DNA of 64,000 bases, taken from contig OY754981.1 of the NCBI GenBank assembly GCA_963576475.1, positions 18,876,570 to 18,940,569 of the forward strand, written 5' to 3'. The DNA is from Molanna angustata (lineage: Eukaryota; Arthropoda; Insecta; Trichoptera; Molannidae). Shown piece after piece: positions 11,092 through 22,925 of this stretch. The position numbers and the translations under genes are program-made. Within the stretch, counting starts at the first letter, position 1; each line of letters begins with the position of its first letter. Under the pieces are notes generated by a model that did not search any database, was not told the DNA's origin, and was given only the letters and a program-made list of their open reading frames with translations.

Positions 11092-14000
11092 AAGCCTATC
11101 ACCAAATAAATCAGATCTTATCCAACTACTAGAAAGCCACTCCATTTCCGCAGCTGCAATTTCTGAAACATGGCTCAAGCCTTCTGCCCTGGTCCACGTA
11201 CGCGGATATCAATGCATCAGAGATGATCGCTTGGATGGAAAGGGAGGCGCAGCGCTACTTATTCATAACTCTATCCCTTTCAAACAATTATCATTTAATC
11301 GTCCTCCCGGTGAATGTCAGATTGTTTCAGCCATTATTTCCAATATCACTGTAATTTCTTTATACAACCCATTCAACATCAATCTTTTCTGAAAAAGATT
11401 GGTCTATCCTTCTTTCAAATCTTCCACCCCCGTATTTAATTTTAGGTGATTTTAGTGCACATTCATTCTCTTGGGATAGTGAAACTAATAACAGGTCTGG
11501 CAATAATGTCATAGAATTCATAGACGTCAACAAATTATGTTTTCTTAATGACGGTTCTCCAACCCGTATCACCCCTCCTCACCAAAGAAAGAGTGCCATC
11601 AACTTATCTCTTTGTTCCAATGAGTTGGCTTCAAAACTTTCATGGACTGTACTAAATGATCCTCGCTCCAGTGACCACTTTCCGATTATTATTAAATTTA
11701 ATAAACTATCAAAAAATAAATCTTCAACCTCTGTTCCAGCATTTAAATTCCGCACTAAAGGTCTGAATTGGAAGAACTTTTCTACTGAATTGGATCATTA
11801 TTTAGACAATTCCAGTAAATTTCCCTCAGATTTAAGTTATTTGTGTGAAAAATTTTCTAGTGTTATCTTAGAAACCGCTAAGAAAACGATCCCGATACAC
11901 AAACCACCAGCTAAAAAACAATTTCAGTCTGCTTCATGGTGGGACTCAGAATGCTCCCAAATTGTACATGCTCGTAAAAAAGCTTTTCATACGTACCATA
12001 AAAATTTGACTTTAGATAACTATCTTTTAGCAAAACAAGCTCAAGCGAACGCTAAACGTATCCTCAAAAAGAAAAAAAGATCAGGCTGGCGCAGTTTCTG
12101 TGAATCTTTATCACCTTGCTCTCAGATGAAGACTGAAAATTTCAGATGAAGTCATTTCAGCATTTATTGACAAATTAGCTCCCCAAACAGCCCCTGCCAA
12201 AGATGATATTCCCACTCACTACAAGACAAATTCACTTCTCATTCCTATTGGTTAGACTCTCCATTTACATTAGATTAATTGAAATCTGTAATTACTTCTC
12301 TGCCGGACTCAGCCCCAGGACCTGATGAGGTACAATTTTGTTTTTAAGAGCTTTTTCTGCCTCTGCTTCTGAATATTTCCTCTCCTAGATAAATTTTATG
12401 TTTGAAACCGGTTTCATTCCAGAATCCTTGAAATCTCAAAGAATTATCCCTATCATTAAACCGGGAAAAAGTGCATCAGAAGTATCATCATACCGCCCTA
12501 TTGCATTATCATCATGTTTGTTAAAAGTAATTGAGCATTTGATTAAGAAGCGAATAGACTGGTATGTAGAACATCATACAATCCTATCTCCAAACCAATT
12601 TGGCTTCCGAAAGAAGAAATCTACTTTGGATAGTCTTAGTATCCTGACGACTGATATCCGAATCTATCAAGACACCAAACAAAATCTACTTGCAGTATTT
12701 CTAGATATTTCATCGGCGTATGATGATGTTCTCATTTATGTTTTGAAAAACAAACTATTGAACATAAATATTCCATCTAAAATAGTTCAATTTATTATTA
12801 ATATCCTAACTGAAAGAACTATCATTATTTCAACATACTCTAAAACTTTCAAAAGAAAATTATGAAGAGGTCTGCCCCAAGGTTCGGTGATAAGCCCTAT
12901 TTTATATAATATATATACCTATGATATGGATAGTTCAATCCCACTGTTTATAAAAAGGCTGTATTTTGCCAACGACATAATAATCTATATCATTCTTAAC
13001 AATTTAACTCAAGCAGCTTACCATATCTCAAGTGCTCTACAATATTTGAATACTTTGCTTGCCAATAATGGCTTGAAACTATCATCTACTAAAAGCAAGG
13101 CTTTAATATTTTCTCGCGATTCATCCCCCCTTATCAATTAAATTTGAAAATGAACCTCTTGAAATTGTCAACCAACACAAGTTTCTCGGCATTATATTTG
13201 ACCACAAACTTTCCTGGTTACCTCACATTCAAAAAATTGTGACCAAATGTGAATTAGGTCTCAATATTATGAGAGCAGTAGCTAGAGTATGGTGGGGTGC
13301 CCACCCGTCTACTCTTAGAATAATGTACGTAGTCACCTTGATTATGGATCAATCCTCTTTGACCCATTGCCTAAACACCTGGCTAAAAAACTTGACGTGA
13401 TTCAATCCAAGTCATTGAGAATTATTTTGGGAGCGATGAAGAGTTCCCCTATCAATGCTCTTCAAGTGGAATGCGTGGAATCTCCACTAATAATAAGACG
13501 ACAATTTTTATCGGACAAATTCATTTCCAAAACTCTTTATTATTCTAATCATCCGATCATAGAAAAGCTTCAACGATTATTAAAAGTAAATGAAAGTACT
13601 AGATATAGGAACTCAAACTCAATTCCATTTCTTCTAAAAAGTTTTCAAACCTATCAACTATCTACTTCCAACGTCAATTTAGATAAATGGTCAACGCTTC
13701 CTATTTACAATATTCCACTTTTGGCCTCTTCTTTTGGTCCGAATGTGATCCTATCTATTGGAATGGACAAGTATTGGAGCAATCGTAGTTAAGCTGAGAT
13801 TAACTCTAAATTTAAGGAAATTATTTTGACAAAATTTCCCAGCTCTCTTACAATATATACAGATGGCTCGAAAATTCCTGACACCTCCTGCGGTGCCTCG
13901 GTCTTTATTTCAGCACTCAACATTAAATCGTCCTACTCCCTCCCTAAAATATTTTCGATTAACTCAGCCGAATGTTTTGCCATTGAGCAGGCTTTGATCC

Positions 14001-14697
14001 ACATTGAATCATATAAAATATCTAATGCTGTGATTTTGTCAGACTCTCTTAGTGCAATTCAAAAAATTTCTTCTAACATTGTTAACCCTCTAGATTATCT
14101 TTTATGTTCAATAAAATACAAATTGTTTAAACTTAAATCTGATAATTACGACATATCCTTGGCCTGGATTCCTGGCCACCTTGGCATCGAAGGTAATGAA
14201 ACAGCTGACTTATTAGCAAAATCAAATTCCTCTTCTGGTATGAATCTATCCCATTTGCAGATCCCAACTTTAGATTACGTTTGTTCCCTCCAAAACCTTA
14301 AGATGCGTAGATGGAATGATCACCTGTCAGTGACTCGTGTTCGAACAGGATCTTTCTACGCTGGAATCCAGCCCACGATCTCCTTAAAACCTTGGTTTCA
14401 GGGAAGAGGGTTTTCCAGAAGAGATATTTCCTGTCTAACGAGAATGAGAATTGGTCACTGTATTGTGGCTACTCACCTGTTTTTAGCAGCCCTATCTGTG
14501 AGTGTGGTCTAGAGGAGGAGACTCAAGACCATATGTTTTTTAATTGCAATAACTGGTCTAATATCAGTGGTTTGTATCAATTCTTTATCGACACTGTTCA
14601 TACATCTCCAATTAATATCTCCTACCTGTTATCTCTTAATAATTCAAAAATTTATGTCTTGTTAAAATTTCTAAAAACTCACAACATCGAACTGTAA
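11072..14697 (+). pseudogene. LINE ORF2 (endonuclease, RT, RNase H), multiply disrupted
   Basis: ORF2 nicks DNA and copies the element RNA. The frame overlaps the end of ORF1. Endonuclease (11072-11700): WNIRSL, the catalytic ISETWL, GDFSAH (usually GDFNAH) and SDHFPI are all readable. A TAG at 11078 and a frame change near 11390 break them. RT (about 12300-13140): APGPDE, SSYRPIALSS, QFGFRKKKST, FLDISSAYDDV and GLPQGSVISP are seen. The catalytic box reads FANDI instead of F/YADD. A TGA interrupts at 12863-12865. A frame change near 13140 leads to FLGIIFDHKLSW. RNase H (13826-14230): YTDGSK, the SAECFAIEQAL Glu, ILSDSLSAI and GNETADLLAK keep all four acidic residues. A final frameshift near 14480 precedes the CECG...H...C motif. 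Confidence 0.88.
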
Positions 14698-14886
14698 CCT
14701 AATCTTGAACTTTTTTATATTCTCCTAAAATTGCTCTTAACCCTACCTTTTTATTTATATTTTCATCCAAGGCATATAGCACTCTAAATAGGGTGAATTG
14801 CCATATAAAGCAAAAAAAAAACCCCGATAGACAACTTTTGTTTTGTGATATACAATTGCGTTACTCAAGTGTGGATTGAACACGGG

Positions 14887-15013
14887 TCGTATTGCGGGAG
14901 TTATGTATTTAAGGAAAATATGAGAAAAAGTTGAGATCCCGTAAGTAGTATTTTTGCAGTACGGGGCCTTACCTTTTTCTTATATTTTCCTCAAATAACT
15001 CCCGAAATACGAC
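14887..15013. mobile_element. 127-bp palindromic MITE-like element
   Basis: Arms of about 60 bp are inverted repeats of each other. They run from GTCGTATTGCGGGAGTTAT to ATAACTCCCGAAATACGAC, with GGAAAATATGAGAAAAAG matched by CTTTTTCTTATATTTTCC. It has no coding capacity. The loop is a few bases within GTAGTATTTTTGCAGTAC. Confidence 0.75.
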
Positions 15014-15330
15014 TCTAAATATAATGCAGTCAGGGTTTGCTGATATACATATATCATTTGTTACTTATGCAGATATATTATATCAATTGATATTTTACTG
15101 TTTTCTGAACTAGAAACTGATGTTTACTGACAACACTAAGCAAAAAAAACTAAATTGAGATTATATTGCCGAAATGGCAAACTTATTGGTCGATGGGTTA
15201 TTCACGTTTAATAATAATAATTGGAGATTCCTTTGTTATCTTACAGTTAATATTTTTCATTTTTATGAGTATCTCAAAAAAAAATTCTCCATTTCGAATT
15301 ACTTTTTAATAATCTATGTAAATAAACATC
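15014..15330. other. AT-rich non-coding sequence
   Basis: No feature is recognised. Confidence 0.4.
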
Positions 15331-15331
15331 A

Positions 15332-15830
15332 AATCGGCCCTTGCAAAAATTAAAAATGTTCTCCTCGACGACAATACGAACTTAGCGCTCAGAAGTGTTA
15401 TGTGTGGTCAGTGCTGCTTTATGGGGTGGAGGCGTGGTCTCTCAAGGATAATATTACTAACCGCCTTGAAGCATTTGAAATGTGGATCCACCGCAGAATG
15501 CTGGAAATATCTTGGACTGACATGGTCAGGAATACTGAGGTACTACGTAGAGCCAACACCGACAAAGAATTATTCACCATTGTTAAGCTCCGTAAAGTGT
15601 CGTACTTCGTCCATATATTGAGAGGTGAAAAATATACCATCCTTGAGCATGTCATAAAGGGGAAGATCGAGGGTCGTAGAGGGGTCGGAAGAAAGCAGCT
15701 TTCCTGGCTTCAAAATATTCGGGAATGGATTGGTATGAGAACTGTGGAGGAGCTGTTTTGCACTGCCTAGGACAAGGAGGATTTCTCTATGGTGGTCATC
15801 AACGTCGAGGAGACCTGACAAGACTAAGAA
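15332..15830 (+). pseudogene. RTE-type LINE fragment, copy 2
   Basis: This is a second, shorter copy of the element at 4757-5378. It has VLLDDN, KCYVWSVLLYGVEAWSL, NRLEAFEMWIHRRML, SWTDMVRNTEVL, HILRGEKYTI and GKIEGRRGVGRKQLSWL. It then has a TAG at 15768-15770 where the sister copy reads on as QDREAF. There is a small deletion at about 15395 relative to copy 1. It lacks the catalytic core and ends near GACAAGACTAAGAAGG. It is a dead, 5'-truncated insertion. Confidence 0.8.
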
Positions 15831-15839
15831 GGAACATAA

Positions 15840-16780
15840 AATAATCAAGGTCATATTGTATTAAACTATTGCACAGAATTAATATTGCTTCTTTTTCTTA
15901 TAGTTCACATATATTTATATTATTCTTCTGTACGTGTGTATGTCACTGAACTCCTAAATGGCTGAACTGATTTTGGTGAAATTTCTGTGTGTATTTGAGT
16001 GGGTCTCTGGGTGGTTTAGATTTACAATTCGAATTAAAAAATTGTAACAGTGGAAATTTAGATTAAACAATTTTCTAGCCGATGCCTCATATCTTTAAAG
16101 TGTTGTTTTTCAAATTACAAATCCAGCAATTTACTTCTATTTTACAAAATATAATAATTCATCATCATCGATCGACGTTCTTTTCTAGTTAATTATAAAT
16201 ATCGGACGTTTGCGAACTCTGAATGCCAGTAGGTACTTACACATATGCATTATTCGATAATTAAATATACCTTGACTCTGACCAAAGTTAATCCAGTTAA
16301 GGCTACAATATAGACTTCAAAAGTATCTATTAACCAAAATATTGATCGAACAATACTTGTTATTTATTCATTAATATTATCTTTGCACCCTGCGTAAGTG
16401 GCGAGTTTATTGCCAGATGTAAATAATAATAAAATTCCATCTCAAAATTATTAAAAATTAATTTCTTCTTCAGTAGTTTTGTGTTTCTGTTCATGGTCAC
16501 CTCAAAAAATTCCGTGACTTGAAATGTAATGAGCGGTATACGATATCAAGTCATTTGAAATTTATATACCTTCAAGATATAAAATCATCATTTATCAATA
16601 TGTGCACTTATTATTATCTATCAGATAAACGGATATTCGCTTCTTATATATTCTTACACGCTCTTGAATTTCTGTCACACTCGTAAATAATACAACTTTA
16701 ACGTCATTTCAATCACATCAGAAGCTGCTATTTAATACCTACAACTTACCGATCTCATAAATTATACCTTGGAAATCAAT
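15840..16780. other. Non-coding sequence
   Basis: No reading frame, RNA gene or repeat is recognised in this AT-rich stretch. Confidence 0.4.
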
Positions 16781-16799
16781 TTTCAATATCTCAAGTATG

Positions 16800-17290
16800 C
16801 ACACTCATGTATGCCGTGGTGTAAGGTGCGAGAAAAATATAAAATATCACATGGACTCACATCAAAACAAACTACTATGGTTGAAGTGTCCAAAAAGAGT
16901 AGACTGTAGAATATTGTTTCAAAAAGCATTGATATAAATGGCATAGACAGGACCTTGGAGCGGGACTGTGGATGCATCCACGTGAGGGTATCCCAATAGG
17001 AGAAGACCTGCCCTACTGTACCTATATGGACTACCCTCAACAGATTAAGGATCGGTGTCACACGATGTTAAGTGAACTCGCAATGTAGGGGTACCTCTCT
17101 GAAGATGACACTCTATGTGACTGCGGCGTAACCCAGGATGAGAGTCACCTTCTGATGTGTCCACTTATGGGGAAAGGATTCACCCCTGGAGACATAATTA
17201 TGGTAAACCACAAGGCTATAGTTGTCACCGCATATTGGAGTGGCAGGGTTTGAACCAACCGGACACGTAAAGTAAGTATTGGTATAGAAA
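16800..17290 (+). pseudogene. LINE C-terminal fragment (family L), copy 1
   Basis: The fragment reads WTTLNRLRIGVTRC, then after a frame change DDTLCDCGVTQDESHLLMCPLMG. That is the CxC...H...C cysteine/histidine motif at the extreme C-terminus of many LINE proteins. It closes with a 3' end GGACACGTAAAGTAAGTA. The fragment at 61590-62171 has the same order (LNRLKTGVSRC, CDCGEEQNAAHLLVCPLMG, GGACATGGAAAGTAAGT). The frame is broken by TAA near 17070, so it is inactive. Confidence 0.65.
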
Positions 17291-17423
17291 CTTAGACAAA
17301 TCAGCAATAAATTGTTTTATTGCGTTGCGATACGATGTAAATAATTATAAATAAATTAAAACTGGGGTTTTATCTGTGTGTCAAGTATTATTAACCGAAT
17401 TTAATAATATTTAGGTATATTTT

Positions 17424-17870
17424 ATTTGACAAACTTTTTAACATCTCAATAGAGACGAAGTTGGGATATTATAGAAAAAACAGGAACTCGAGACACCTAC
17501 ACGATTTACGATCTGTCATCGGCTGGTTTACGCGATCACTTTATGCGCTTGCGCAACGTTCACCAATTATGCCTTCTTATTGAGTTCCCTTATCAATGTA
17601 ATTTTTTGAAAGTTCTATAATATTTGAATAATGTGTAACAATTAACCTGAAAATAAGACAAACCAGCCGATGACAGGTCTTAAGCCCTGTAGGTGCCTTG
17701 AGTTCCTAATTCTTCTATAATATCCCAACATCGTCTCTATTAAGATGTTATAAAGTTTGTCAATAAAAATATCATTTAACTCCCGACAGGAAAAAATCCA
17801 ATGTGTGCGTATATGCAGACACTGAAATAAAATTTGCGGTTCTTTTCTAAAATGTACAAGGTTTATCTTT
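17424..17870. mobile_element. Family D inverted-repeat element, copy 1
   Basis: Arms of about 100 bp at 17424-17525 and 17655-17770 are inverted repeats. Both carry the words for GACAAACTTT.TAACATCTC, AATAGAGACGA.GTTGGGATATTATAGAA, AGGAACTC.AG and CATCGGCTGGTTT. The loop holds GCGCAACGTTCACCAATTATGCCTTCTTAT. The right flank AACTCCCGACAGGAAAAAATCCAATG is shared with the copy at 41057-41283. Another partial copy is at 53580-53745. No protein is encoded. Confidence 0.75.
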
Positions 17871-18228
17871 GTTTTCATTAGCATTATATATTTATTTATA
17901 CATAGTGGGAAATGTATTATTTTTGTAATATTCAAAATATGATTTTTTGTAAATGCTGTCATTGAGCGTACATTTACGATATGTACCTACATTTTTTGCA
18001 TCAGGTTGAATTGAGCTCGCAATGATTATTTTCAAGTATTTTTTTCAACATTCAACAAGAGGTTGCGGCTCTAAGGGCCTAGGCAGTATAGGCGGGGGTG
18101 GGCGGCCAAAAAGAATTATGAGATAACAGATCGCCTTTAAAATAGTATATACAATTATAGACGTTACGTATTTGTTTTTCAAAGTGTGTTGCGGTCAAAA
18201 TTGCTTAACATATTCAAGAACCGCAATG

Positions 18229-18440
18229 AATTAGATTTCATGAACCATAATGAATTAGTTGTGAATCGAAGATTGCCATGAGTCGGTCTGTGTATCGCAT
18301 TCTAACTATATACTTTACGTGGATTAGAGCAAGAGAACACATGATCCGGAATCGATGAGTCGGTCTGTGTATCGCATTCTAACGATATATTTTATATGAG
18401 ATAGAAAGTGTGAGAGTGATGTCTGGTTCATGAACGGAAC
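18229..18440 (+). repeat. Two ~77-bp tandem units with GAGTCGGTCTGTGTATCGCA
   Basis: GAGTCGGTCTGTGTATCGCATTCTAAC occurs at about 18280 and 18357, followed in both by a similar ATAT..TTTA segment. A smaller duplication of ATGAATTAG lies just before it. It leads into the GC-rich block that follows. Confidence 0.6.
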
Positions 18441-18960
18441 GTTGTGGCAACGTGAACCGTGAGTCACCGATTCAATTTAATGATCCGGTCAAATAATACG
18501 GATCACTCATTTTTCCCCGTCGCTATCGTCAACTGTGGCGAATGTTGGTTGGTTCGGGCACACCGCCGGCGCAGACGTCGGGTCAGACATCCTTTGTTGA
18601 CAATTGTGACGTCTAATCTGACAGGTGATGATTGCGTCGGATGCCCCCGGTGTTAGCCCGCCAAGCTTTCGGACACCAACACGAGGACCGAGGGGTGCGG
18701 GGGCAAGCCCTTCCGTTCGATCGGTTGTGCTAGGGGCTTGCCCCGGCTGCCGATCTTGAGCGGTTGCCCCGCCGTTTGAGGTTGGATTCTCGGGGGCAGT
18801 AGTTGAACCCGATGTATAGTGGATATTTGTGTTGTCCGACGTTGCGGCCGCGTCCGGGGGTGAACAGGACCAATGAGTTCTATAGCATCACCGGCGTGGA
18901 AATGGTATCGCGATCTCATTAAGTCAACAGCTTGCATGGATACCCTTATCTAGAATCTTC
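18430..18960. other. GC-rich block of unknown identity
   Basis: About 500 bp are far richer in G+C than the surroundings, with open frames of 65 codons on the plus strand and 94 on the minus strand. Neither has a recognisable domain, signal peptide or membrane segment; the plus frame contains an Arg-rich run RAHRRRRRR. It could be a decayed exon, a LINE piece or a CpG-rich promoter region. I cannot choose among these. Confidence 0.35.
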
Positions 18961-21060
18961 GATAAAATTATCATCCAATTAAGTTATTTACAAAATAAAC
19001 ACAATTTGTAATTAATGTATGGCTTGTAATATTTAAATATTATAATTGAACGCACTAAGAGTAAATAAGCGATCCTAAAGGTATCTCTATACTTGATTGA
19101 GTACTTATAAAGTATCAAGTATGTACATATACTTACAATGTAATAATTTTATGTATTTACATAAGTAAGTACATGATCGTTTCTGTGAAAAGTACCTGAT
19201 ATATTATAATTTGGTAATAACCCAATAATCAGAAAATATTATTGGGTAGGTACCTACCGTCGTAATTTCCATTCATTATCACAATTATATCATTGTTGTA
19301 AATTGTGTCACGCCAAGCAGATAAACCTTTTGATTAGTTTATAAAGCTCTCTTTGGCACTTAAAGTGTAGTATCTCCAAGGTTTTAGAGTTCTCCGGACT
19401 CTTCTTATGTGTTATTATTCTGTTCTTTCAAAGTTTTGAAAGGGGCCGATATTAGACCCCATAAGCAGAACGGGCGGTGGTGAAGAAAGAACATCCCACA
19501 AGTTATTTGTCGAATATCATACAGTATATTTCTCTTATGTAAGGGAAATAAAAATAGGAACCGTGGTCTTAGGAATAACTTACCCGTTGTCCTCCATTTC
19601 ATTATTTCAGCAGAAATATAATATTTTTACCAATATACCATTTTCAACATTGATTTTTTTTTTAAATTTGATTTTTACGTAACTATCAAAAAAGATACAA
19701 AATCAAATATGTATTTAACATTCACCCAGTTACTTGTAGCCACATTCCGAAGACTTGACGCAAATCATCTCACAAATCCATACTGAAAAGCTGTGTCTTC
19801 ACTGGGAAACGAATATTTGGCACAACGTCTAGATAGCTAACTGAGCCACGAAGGCCAATATTGTAATAAAAATATAAATATTTTTCAGTCCAGTTAGCTG
19901 GACTAAAAACAAGTTAGTTTCAGTTTTTTTCAGTTAGCTGAAAAACCCTAAATGCGAGAGGGGCAAGACAGAAATGAATGAAAGCCAATAGAAGAGGATC
20001 AAACTAGCAAATGAGCATTGGTGAACCTTCTAAAATATGGCCCCGTGACATTGTTCATAAGTTATTGGCTGTAGGAACTGGGATACGAAGAGAACAAGAA
20101 CAAAATGAGTATAAGCAGAAGGAAGTGGCCTACATCCAAGACTGGAGAGAAGAAAATTGATGCTGAAGAAGATGATAAAAATTATCTCTGGGATTTAGCT
20201 ACTATTAATTATTCATCTATAAGTCACAAAGAATTCTGTAGTCGATGTTGACCGACAAAAGAGTCGTACGAAGTCCACTTAAAAAAGAAATATATAATAA
20301 TATATTTGTTTTGGTGTTTCGTGTATTACCTATTACTGGACATCGAGAAGGACGATGGTAGGAAAATATCTAGTTTATAGTTAATAATATTATACGATGA
20401 ATTTAGATTGATATCGCTTACCAAGTAAAATGATTGTGTAATTCAGTAGTAACTATTATGCCAACTATGCATATCTATCTCTATAAAATATAAAGATAGT
20501 TTAAAACTATGTATGAATATAAGTAATACATAGGTATAGGTATACCCCAAGGGAAGATGTCGTAAATTACTCCAAATAATTTATGCAAACCATAAATTGT
20601 CAAATTGGATCTCATTTGCATTTTATTAATAACGTGTTTTGCACTCTGATAATCCATGTCTTCTAAAATGAAGTCACATTATAAGTTTTTTTATATTCTA
20701 TGTATCTATATAGGTAGGGATCGCCAAGACAAAGAATGCGACATCACCTTTCCCTAAACCAATTTTAAAGTGCAGAAAAATACTCTAATTTGTTTCAACC
20801 AATTATTGACGTTGTGCAGCGAAATATAACTCTTTTCCCTGAACTATGCAACCATGTATTTGCAACAATACTTTATAAAACTTTCACCCGCATTCTCATA
20901 CTTTAAACGCTTTTGAAATTTCAGTTTGAAGAGTTTTATGTACATAGTACGTCATCATCATCATCAGTGTCATCTTCCTTATTTCCAAGGTTCGTGATCA
21001 GCCTCTCTCCTCGTCATTACGATGTTGTGTATTGTAGATCTCAATTTCTTCTGACACACC
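18961..21060. other. Non-coding sequence
   Basis: AT-rich with several short GTAGGTACC palindromes (for example 19247-19258). Small open frames here have no recognisable features. The stretch near 20090-20170, GAAGTGGCCTACATCCAAGACTGG, might be a relic of coding sequence, but no family is evident. Confidence 0.35.
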
Positions 21061-22074
21061 TCCAACTACCGATAGTACTTAGTGTTCGTTTCAATGGCAA
21101 TAGAATGTACCTATAGTTGAAGAATACGCAACAAAAAATCATTGAATATTTTAAGATATGTTGTTTTCTATACAAAACATGTAGGTATGTATGTCAAGAT
21201 AGGATAGTATGGATGAGTCAGTCCTTTCTTCCTACCCAGAAAATTAAAAAAAGCTTGATGATTTGTATGTTTGGAGATTATGTATCAAATTATTGTGTCC
21301 CCGTAGACATAGTGTATTGTGTATACAACTATACAAATTGTATGAAACAATGTAGTCACTAAATTCAATTTTTCAAAAATGGTTAAAAAAAATTAAGATG
21401 TTCGGCTATAATGTATAATTTTATAGAAATTTAAATGATCTAGTTGGAGTGCTTCGGCGTTTTTCGATATATTCAAATAATTTGGAAATATAGTTAGTTA
21501 AACACAAATTCACCAAGAGTAAAATATTTTTTTGAATAAATTTCTTTCCAGTAACTTTGGTAGGTAATTAAAAAAAATATATTTAATTATCTATATTAAT
21601 ACGAATTTTGGTAGGTAATTAAAAAAAATATTTTTAATTATCTATATTTATACGAATTTTCAGCATTGAAACTTATGTGGTTTTTGAGATATATGGAAAA
21701 ATAAAGTTAAAATTTAATTGTTAATAACCCACGACTGAAACAAAAATTCGAAATTGTGAGTATAAAAGTTTTGTTGGCCTATAGCTATCTATGTATATAT
21801 TCCGAATTTTTAGGTGCATTTAACGCATCAAAAGTTATAAAGGGGGGACCGACACACTCACACAGACACACTAAATGTTCTACTCCGAATTATGAGTAAA
21901 TCCATATATGGGACATAATATATGCTGCGAAGCCTCTAAGTTGTTGTTTTTTGATGTCAAAGTTGAAAAAACATGAAAAATATAGACTTGACCATTCAAA
22001 TCTCGCGTATCTTGGATTGAAACATTGTCGATCTGTTAAGAGAAATAAATTTTTTGAACAAATTGACAGTTGGA
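21061..22074 (-). mobile_element. Family B ~1-kb inverted-repeat element, copy 3 (complete)
   Basis: Read on the minus strand, it starts TCCAACTGTCAATTTGTT at 22074, passes a subterminal hairpin and ends at 21061, whose plus-strand sequence TCCAACTACCGATAGTA is the other terminus. It is 1014 bp long. The body aligns with copies 1 and 2, including GGATTTACTCATAATTCGGAGTAGAACAT near 21880 (complement) and the CATCAAGC...TACATACC segment. No conserved coding frame is seen. Confidence 0.75.
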
Positions 22075-22254
22075 GTATATAATTGTCACATCTATAGGTA
22101 ACTACCTACGCAATATTTCAACGTTTGTGTATTGGACACAAGTGCAGTACAACCATGATCACATATGTAAGTGGGTGGAACGTGTACCTACTACCTTTCG
22201 TTATAATACATATATTCGCCTCGTTAAACACGTGTTTGTATGGACAATTATACG

Positions 22255-22440
22255 CTGCAAACGTCGGCCTTCGTGGATCAGTTGGTTGGGTATCTGACTG
22301 CTGATCCAAAGGTCCCGGGTTCGATTCCCGGTGGAGACACAGTTTTAATTGTGTTTTATGATCTGGATCTGGGAGACGATGAATATCCCATGTCTCCAGA
22401 ATATGGAAACTTGTTATTAGGTGCATGTAAAATTAATATT
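22255..22440 (+). mobile_element. Second tRNA-derived SINE type
   Basis: The tRNA-like head has GTGGATCAGTTGGTTGGGTA (box A region) and GGTTCGATTCCCGG (box B) at 22317-22330. A non-tRNA body follows (GATCTGGATCTGGGAGACGA ... ATATGGAAACTTG). It does not fold as a whole tRNA, and its head and tail differ from the SINE at 6146, so it is a separate family. A real tRNA gene is unlikely because the body continues past the acceptor stem. Confidence 0.6.
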
Positions 22441-22834
22441 TGACATAGTACCACTTAGTTGTCCGAAATTTAAAAAATGTTTTCAATTGGAGGACGCGTT
22501 CCTAGAATTGAACACGAGTTTGTCAGTGAATTAGCGCAACATACCCGTGAGTAATTTCTATTGAACTTTCTACAGTACTTGCCTTCTATTGAACACGGAA
22601 AAGGAAATATGCGTGTTGGGCAGCATCGTAAAATTTATGTAGGTTGGTATTGCATTAGTGCGCATAAACTAGCGCGCAATATTATGAGATTATTTTGTAC
22701 ATTCGACTTTCCCTAAAATGTAAAAAAATACATAACTCACAATATATTGTACCTAAGTAGGTACATATAAACATCGTAATAATTACAAAAATAACACAAA
22801 TATGAATTATTATAAAAAATACTCCACCCTAGCC
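22441..22834. other. Non-coding sequence
   Basis: No feature is recognised. Confidence 0.4.
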
Positions 22835-22925
22835 ACCTCAACCGATTTCGTTCGCCTATACCTCAAGCATTTTTGCTTAATTTATGTATATGTCTTTTTA
22901 CAAGGATATATTCATTCTATTTTAA
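22835..22925 (+). mobile_element. SINE tail fragment (family of 6146-6285)
   Basis: It begins CTCAACCGATTTCGTTCGCC and continues through AGCATTTTTGCTTA and ACAAGGATATATTCATT, as in 62338-62475. The tRNA-like head is missing. Confidence 0.7.

Larger units (their letters stand above)
9370..14832 (+). mobile_element. Full-length I-type LINE with target-site duplication (element 9381-14821)
   Basis: The 11-bp direct repeat CCCCGATAGAC stands at 9370-9380 and again at 14822-14832, just after a 10-A tail. These bound a 5441-bp insertion. It contains a gag-like ORF1, then ORF2 with AP endonuclease, reverse transcriptase, RNase H and a C-terminal cysteine/histidine motif. This order, with an RNase H domain, points to the I group of LINEs. 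The sharp boundaries mean full-length insertion by target-primed reverse transcription. Stops and frameshifts throughout show it is now dead. Confidence 0.9.

Noticed and set aside
22262..22332. Candidate tRNA gene
   Set aside because: Boxes A and B are present, but the acceptor stem does not close and a non-tRNA body follows, so a SINE is the better call.
22118..22426. 102-codon minus-strand frame containing RESNPGPLDQQSDTQP
   Set aside because: This peptide is what the complement of a tRNA-like box B region gives; the frame is a shadow of the SINE.
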